From Cryptomeria japonica (Eukaryota > Streptophyta > Pinopsida > Cupressales > Cupressaceae), in the NCBI RefSeq assembly GCF_030272615.1, contig NC_081406.1, positions 397,006,439-397,070,438 of the forward strand: DNA of 64,000 nucleotides, in the 5' to 3' direction. Below, piece after piece: positions 59,151 through 64,000 of this stretch (within the stretch, counting starts at the first letter, position 1; every line of letters begins with the position of its first letter). The translations under genes and the position numbers were made by a program. The notes below the pieces were generated by a model. That model was not told the origin of the DNA. It searched no databases and saw nothing but the letters and a program-made list of their open reading frames with translations.

Positions 59151-59670
59151 AATTGGCTGATGCACCTCTCATAGGTGATCATCCTCTCATTTCCAATTTT
59201 CCAAATGAAGAGATATTCATGATCACAACAACACAACCATGGAAACTTTACTTTGATGGTTCATACACTAGGCATGGCTCGGGGACAAGCATTCTGTTTA
59301 TCACACCCCAAGGTGATAGCATCCTGAAGTCTTACAGGCTCACATTTCCATGCACCAACAACATAGCAGAGTATGAGGCCTTGATCACGAGACTCAGGTT
59401 AGCCGTACAAAGAAAATTACAAGAACTACAAGTATATGGCGACTCCCAACTAGTCATTCGACAAGCAATCGATGAATATCAAACCAAGGATGATAAACTC
59501 ATGCCATATAAGCAAATGGTGGACACTCTAAAGACATCATTTACTACTATCACTTTTGAGCAGATACCAAGAGATCAGAATCGAGCTACTGATGCCATGG
59601 CTACCATCGCATCTCTACTAGATCTTCCACAGAATTCAACACGCTATGAGTTCTTGGTCAAATAGCTTTG
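59151..59670 (+). pseudogene. Element E second (archaeal-type) RNase H
   Basis: KLYFDGSYTRHGSGTSILF (Asp), CTNNIAEYEALITRLRLA (Glu), QVYGDSQLVIRQAIDEY (Asp), then DQNRATDAMATIASLL (final Asp in TDAM). All catalytic residues are kept over about 145 residues. This is the extra RNase H of Tat elements, positioned between the degenerate RNase H and integrase. It probably does the RNA removal during reverse transcription. A TAG at 59663 separates it from integrase in the same frame. Confidence 0.9.
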
Positions 59671-60961
59671 GATTCCCGCTTATGATATCCCCGAATCCGA
59701 AATGATATGTCACCTTGTCGGTTCTGAATCCCTATGGTATGGTGAATTCTACACCTATCTCCGTGATCACACCCTTCCTCCCAACCAATCGAATAACCAA
59801 CGTAAAACCTTCATTCGCCAAACTGCTCGATATACCATTATTGCCAAAACCCTATACCGACGCGGTCTTGGTGAGATAACAAAGGCTTTGGAAGAAGTCC
59901 CTGAGGGAATTTGCGGGACTCACTCGAGTGGTCCGTCACTAGCCAAGAAACTCTTGCGCAATGGATACTATTGGCCATCTATGGAAAAAGATTCCTACTA
60001 CTTTGTTAGAAAATGCAAGAAATGTCAAGTTCATGGCGACCTGATACATGCACCAGCCCAGGAACTGCAAGCAATCACAACACCATGGCCTTTTTGTCAA
60101 TGGGGCCTTGACCTTGTGGGTAAGATTCATCCATCTTCATCTAATGGCCATAAATTCATTATTACCGCCACCGAATATTTCACAAAGTGGATCGAAGCTG
60201 TTCCAATTACCCAAGTCACCGGCAAGCAGATTGCCTCATTCATCCTCAACTACATCATCTGCCGGTATGGTGTGCCCATGTCCATCATCACAGATAACGG
60301 TCTTCCTTTAAAAAATCAGGATGTCCGCGAACTTTGTGAGAAATTTCATATCCAACACCGCTTTTCCACTCCCTATTACCCACAAGGCAATGGTCTGGCT
60401 GAAGCATCCAATAAAAACATATTGCGGATCCTAAAGAAGACAGTTAATGATGTCGGTCGTGATTGGCACGTTCAATTGAATCCAGCACTATGGGCATATC
60501 GAACTAGCATTCGGACCCCTACAAGCGCAACTCCTTACTCATTGGTCTATGGTGCTGAAGCTATCTTACCTATTGAGGTTGAGATACCATCACTATAGGT
60601 TTCCTTGCATAATCTAATAGATGATGAAGCATACAGAGTCTCACGCCTCCAAGAATTAGAATTACTTGATGAGAAGCGACAAGCTGCATACAATCATCTC
60701 AAAGCCTATCAGCAGCGCATGAGTAGAAGCTACAATCACCGAGTTAGACCTTGTACATTTGAGGTAGGTGATCTTGTTCTCTGAGAGAATCCTCGCAACC
60801 AACCAAACAGAGAACATCAGGGCAAGTTTGAATCAAACTGGCTGGGCCCATATGTTGTCACTACTGTATTCGGGTCCGGGGCATATCAGTTGGCTACATC
60901 AGAAGGAGAACCACTCGCAGATCCAATCAATAGCATGCACCTCAAACGGTTTTATACCTAA
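59671..60961 (+). pseudogene. Element E integrase
   Basis: RGLGEITKALEEVPEGICGTH: the first zinc-site His is Pro here (B keeps His). Then KKLLRNGYYWPSM, KCKKCQ, WGLDLVGKI (Asp), SIITDNGLPLKN (Asp), GNGLAEASNKNILRI (Glu), LWAYRTSIRTPTSATPYS, YGAEAILPIEVEIPSL, SYNHRVRP, the GPY-type module SNWLGPYVVTTV and MHLKRFYT, with the stop TAA at 60959-60961. Inner stops at about 60596 and 60782 replace Arg codons. Confidence 0.93.
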
Positions 60962-63440
60962 GCTGTACAGAGCATCAAGCTCCCCTGCATACCAGAAAAT
61001 ACCAAAAACATTCAGAAAAATGTCCAGAAGAAATACAAAAACACCAAAAAGAGTAAGAGAAAAATCATACATCCAAATAGTGAACAACCACTCCGGTGGC
61101 ACCTTGGGTAAGTGCGATGGTGAAAACCTAGCAAACAGGCGCCACTCGTAAAAATAATGGCTCTAGTAACTTTCAGGCACGTTGCGATCACATTCATACA
61201 CACATCCATCCATCTAAACCATGGCTTGTTATTTGATCTATAATCAAAGAAAGTACTTCATGTGTCTAGCATCCCGCTTTGTCATAGTCATGTCTACACT
61301 TGGGGGCAATGCCCTTAAAATCTAGTTGATGGAAGTGGATTCTACATTACTAGGGATTCATTGGGTAAAACATTCAAAATTGTCTCACAAAAGATAAAAA
61401 CATTAAAAAATGTCCCACAAAATACCAAAAACATCAGAAAACATCCAAAATCACATAAAAACATGGCAACACCTTGTACATACTCATCCACACAGATACA
61501 AAACAAACATTGACATAATACTCACACAATGACCATTTACCAATCAAACCACACAATCAACATCAACACTCAAAAACTGTCTTCAACAAGGATGCATCCT
61601 TCCTTACCAAAACAAAGACAAAAGTGACATTTTCTTTGACAAAGAAAATTATGTTAAGCTATCAAATACTTGGTTGATGTGTGAGTACAATCATTCATTT
61701 ATCTGTATCGGGATCCTTCAGCATTATTTTGTATCATTTGCGCATTATTTCTGATGAAGTTCTGGGGCATGTACTAATGGTGTCTATGTGGGAAGTTCAC
61801 CAAGCTACGTGATCTTATGCAAAATGCAGTTATAGATCATTACAACTTGCTGACTACAGCATATACCTCGACCATATGGGTATGAACCATTACCAAGGAT
61901 CCTTATTCTTTATTCTTTCTATATATACTATTTGTTCACAGGTACAATGCTCATTCATTGGTTCCTCCTCATCCAAATTGGATAAAGGTTTTTATCTCTT
62001 AGTATGGTATGCACTTGTCTCAGGATATGATCAGCCTAAGATCAAGGAGGACAATCCAAGTCATGCATGAATGAAGATAATCCTTGTCTGTTCCGCAAGA
62101 AATACTCTGGTCGACTTGACCCTTATATCAAGTCGTTTGTATTAACTTGCTATATAAAATCCATGTAAGGAATACTCAGGTCATCTTGAATCATTATGAC
62201 AAGATTTTTGTATTTTCTTCCAACATTTTAAAGGTCATCTGTTTATATATTGCATTCTGTTGCATATCACCCATTCATTCATCCATTCATATGTAGGCTT
62301 TATATGCAAAAGTGACCATTAAAACTGGTCTTGAATACAATCACGATCGAGTACTCTGATGCATCATCAATGCATCATGCAAAGTCTTAAAAACCTTGCC
62401 TTCCTCATGGTCATATCATCATCGCATTTAGTTGCATCTTGTATTAAGAACATTCATGTCATTTTTAACTTAACATTGCATATAGTTCATTTTTGACATT
62501 AGTTTTCATTAATCATTTGCATCATTACATCAATCATAAATAAATAGATTCATTCGTAGGATCAAATTGTCTTTGATTGTTTTAAAAACATTTACTAGGC
62601 ATTCATTTAGTGTCAATTATCCATCATCATTTCATCATCCTTTATCATTTATTATTGCATTCATTCATTAGTAAAAAAATGCATTCATTCACCCATTATT
62701 AAAGTATCTTATTATGCTCATTTTAGGATTCATTCACATGACATTCATTTTTCCTCTTCTTTTTAATTGCATTAAGGTGCAGTTATTAAAACCATAAGTT
62801 GTAGTATCATCATATTATCATTTTTACTTAAATCATATTTAAGCATTTAGAATCATAAATCCATTTGTTTCCAAACATTGGTTCATAACATTTTATATCC
62901 ATTATACATATGCATTCATTTAAACATTATCATATAAACATTTGTACTTTACATTTTGTTTATCCATATTACATTCATCTTAAAAAACATCTAGATGCAT
63001 ATCCATGCCTAACATCATTTTCAACCATTGCATTAACATCATCACATAAATTATCTCATCATTATATTGCATAGGAAACACCAAAATCCTATTCATAAAT
63101 CATCATAAGCATACATCATCATCATGGCATTACATACATAAAGCATTACATCAAAAATCAAACAGATCATACATATATAAACCTGCATTCATATGTCAGT
63201 ATCCAACATCATACATCATCATAAAAACATGCATATAAGAAACATCTCATCAATGCATACATATACACATATCCATCTAAGCAATAAACTCATCATCCTG
63301 CATAAACATCCATACATAATCAACTGCATATCATCAAAATATGGGATCTCCTCATATATATCATCTCATATATCAGAGTACAATGAAGTCTACAAAATCG
63401 GCTACCAAGAGCCATCCAAGATACAGTCCAAAAAATAAAC
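60962..63440 (+). other. Element E post-pol untranslated region
   Basis: A-rich start with many CAAAAACAC words, ATGGTGAAAACCTAG at 61117-61131, a G-rich TTGGGGGCAAT near 61303, and a block at 62050-62235 conserved with B 44025-44215. From 62240 on it is AT-rich with many CATTCAT and CATCAT words. Open frames here (60768-61151, 61876-62070, 63193-63438) are not recognised. No 3' LTR is seen. Confidence 0.6.
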
Positions 63441-63473
63441 AATGATACAATAAATATATGCAAAAATGCTATC

Positions 63474-64000
63474 TCAAATGCCACTCTGGCCAGATACTGT
63501 ACCACCACTACCATCGCCACCTGCTCTCCCACTGGTGCTTGCACCACCTGATCCATCTCTCTGTGGAGGCCTCATCGAACCACCACTCCCTCCTGCATCC
63601 CCTGATCTCTCCCTCTGTAGAGAACCCATCACACCCCCACTGCTCTGCACCCTCTGCGATCGCTCTGATCTAGCCTGCCGCATCTGCTAATAGCTAAGAG
63701 CTCACCGACTAACTAGCACCACCTACTCATATAAACCCCGCCAATAGTCTATCTCCACCTGTTCTCGTCGCATCTCCCTCATCACCTCCCCCGTAGGCCC
63801 CTATGCTCCTACTCCAACCCGCACTCTCTCCTGCAGCTCTGCCAATCTCTCCACTGCACTATCCCTCTCCTGCAGCACCACCGCCAGCTCTGACTCCCAT
63901 GCAAATAGCTACACATCCCTAGCTGCCACCTCCGCCTCCAAATCCTCTATTCGGGTCTGCAAACATACTATCATATGATCTCGCAGATCTCCAGTGGCTC
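63474..64000 (-). pseudogene. Antisense coiled-coil reading frame at window edge
   Basis: On the minus strand one frame runs from the window end to a TGA at 63474. It is broken by five stops (four TAG, one TGA), about 176 codons. The upper part reads LQTRIEDLEAEVAARD, ELAVVLQERDSAVERLAEL and VMREMRREQVEIDYWRGLY, heptad-like and coiled-coil. The last 70 codons, from an ATG at 63683, are Gly/Ser/Arg-rich (SLQRERSGDAGGSGGS, RPPQRDGSGGAS). The TAG/TGA stops fit CAG/CGA decay. GC content is clearly higher than around it. It may be the extra antisense ORF that some Tat elements carry after pol, or a different inserted gene. Confidence 0.5.

Larger units (their letters stand above)
49602..64000 (+). 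mobile_element. Element E: Tat-type Ty3/gypsy retrotransposon, 3' end outside window
   Basis: Starts with an LTR in LINE-2 ORF1 and runs at least 14.4 kb. Order: 5' LTR, tRNA-Trp primer site, leader with motif array, upstream frame, gag, zinc knuckle, protease, G-patch, linker, reverse transcriptase, two RNase H domains, integrase, long post-pol region with an antisense frame. The target duplication on the left would be GGAAG (49597-49601). gag to linker is one frame, polymerase to integrase another, with a shift near 57730. B keeps linker and polymerase in one frame, so the shift in E is probably a lesion. Confidence 0.92.

Overview
The window looks like intergenic nuclear DNA of a large-genome land plant. 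Every coding trace I can identify belongs to a retroelement: Ty3/gypsy, Ty1/copia and L1-type LINEs of plant style. AT-rich LTRs and heavy decay fit a gymnosperm-like genome, but that is inference. I found no host gene, rRNA, tRNA gene or CRISPR array.

Left part. An LTR (1043-2108), probably copia-like, ends inside the reverse transcriptase of a minus-strand LINE (2109-5150). From 5151 to 9459 I see no gene, only small repeats. A minus-strand Tat-like gypsy element, called M here, begins with a gag remnant at 9460-10209. It continues through its leader to an LTR piece at 11789.

Nested core, 11785-46370. Element B is a plus-strand gypsy element of the Tat type. It fills 11790-46365, is flanked by CAAAG duplications, and sits inside the 5' LTR of M; the rest of that LTR is at 46371-47655. 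B carries three later insertions: a solo LTR (13767-14919, duplication CCAAC/CCGAC), a complete minus-strand copia element (19298-25959, duplication CTTTC), and a complete minus-strand chromovirus-like gypsy element called C (29907-42792, duplication GGTCT) with LTRs of about 4 kb. Without these insertions B is about 13.9 kb.

Right part. 47661-48340 holds an unrecognised minus-strand coding remnant. 48446-49601 is ORF1 of a second LINE. This LINE is cut by element E, a plus-strand relative of B that starts at 49602 and runs past the window end. E has a 5' LTR, a primer-binding site matching tRNA-Trp, a long leader, gag, protease, a G-patch domain, an acidic linker, reverse transcriptase, a first RNase H lacking a catalytic Asp, a second (archaeal-type) RNase H, integrase, and a 3 kb post-pol region. 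That region ends with an antisense coiled-coil reading frame at the window edge.

B and E share parts beyond the normal gag-pol set: an upstream reading frame, short-motif arrays in the leader, the G-patch, the acidic linker and a conserved post-pol noncoding block. All coding regions are broken by stops or frameshifts, many explained by C-to-T change, so none is likely to be active.
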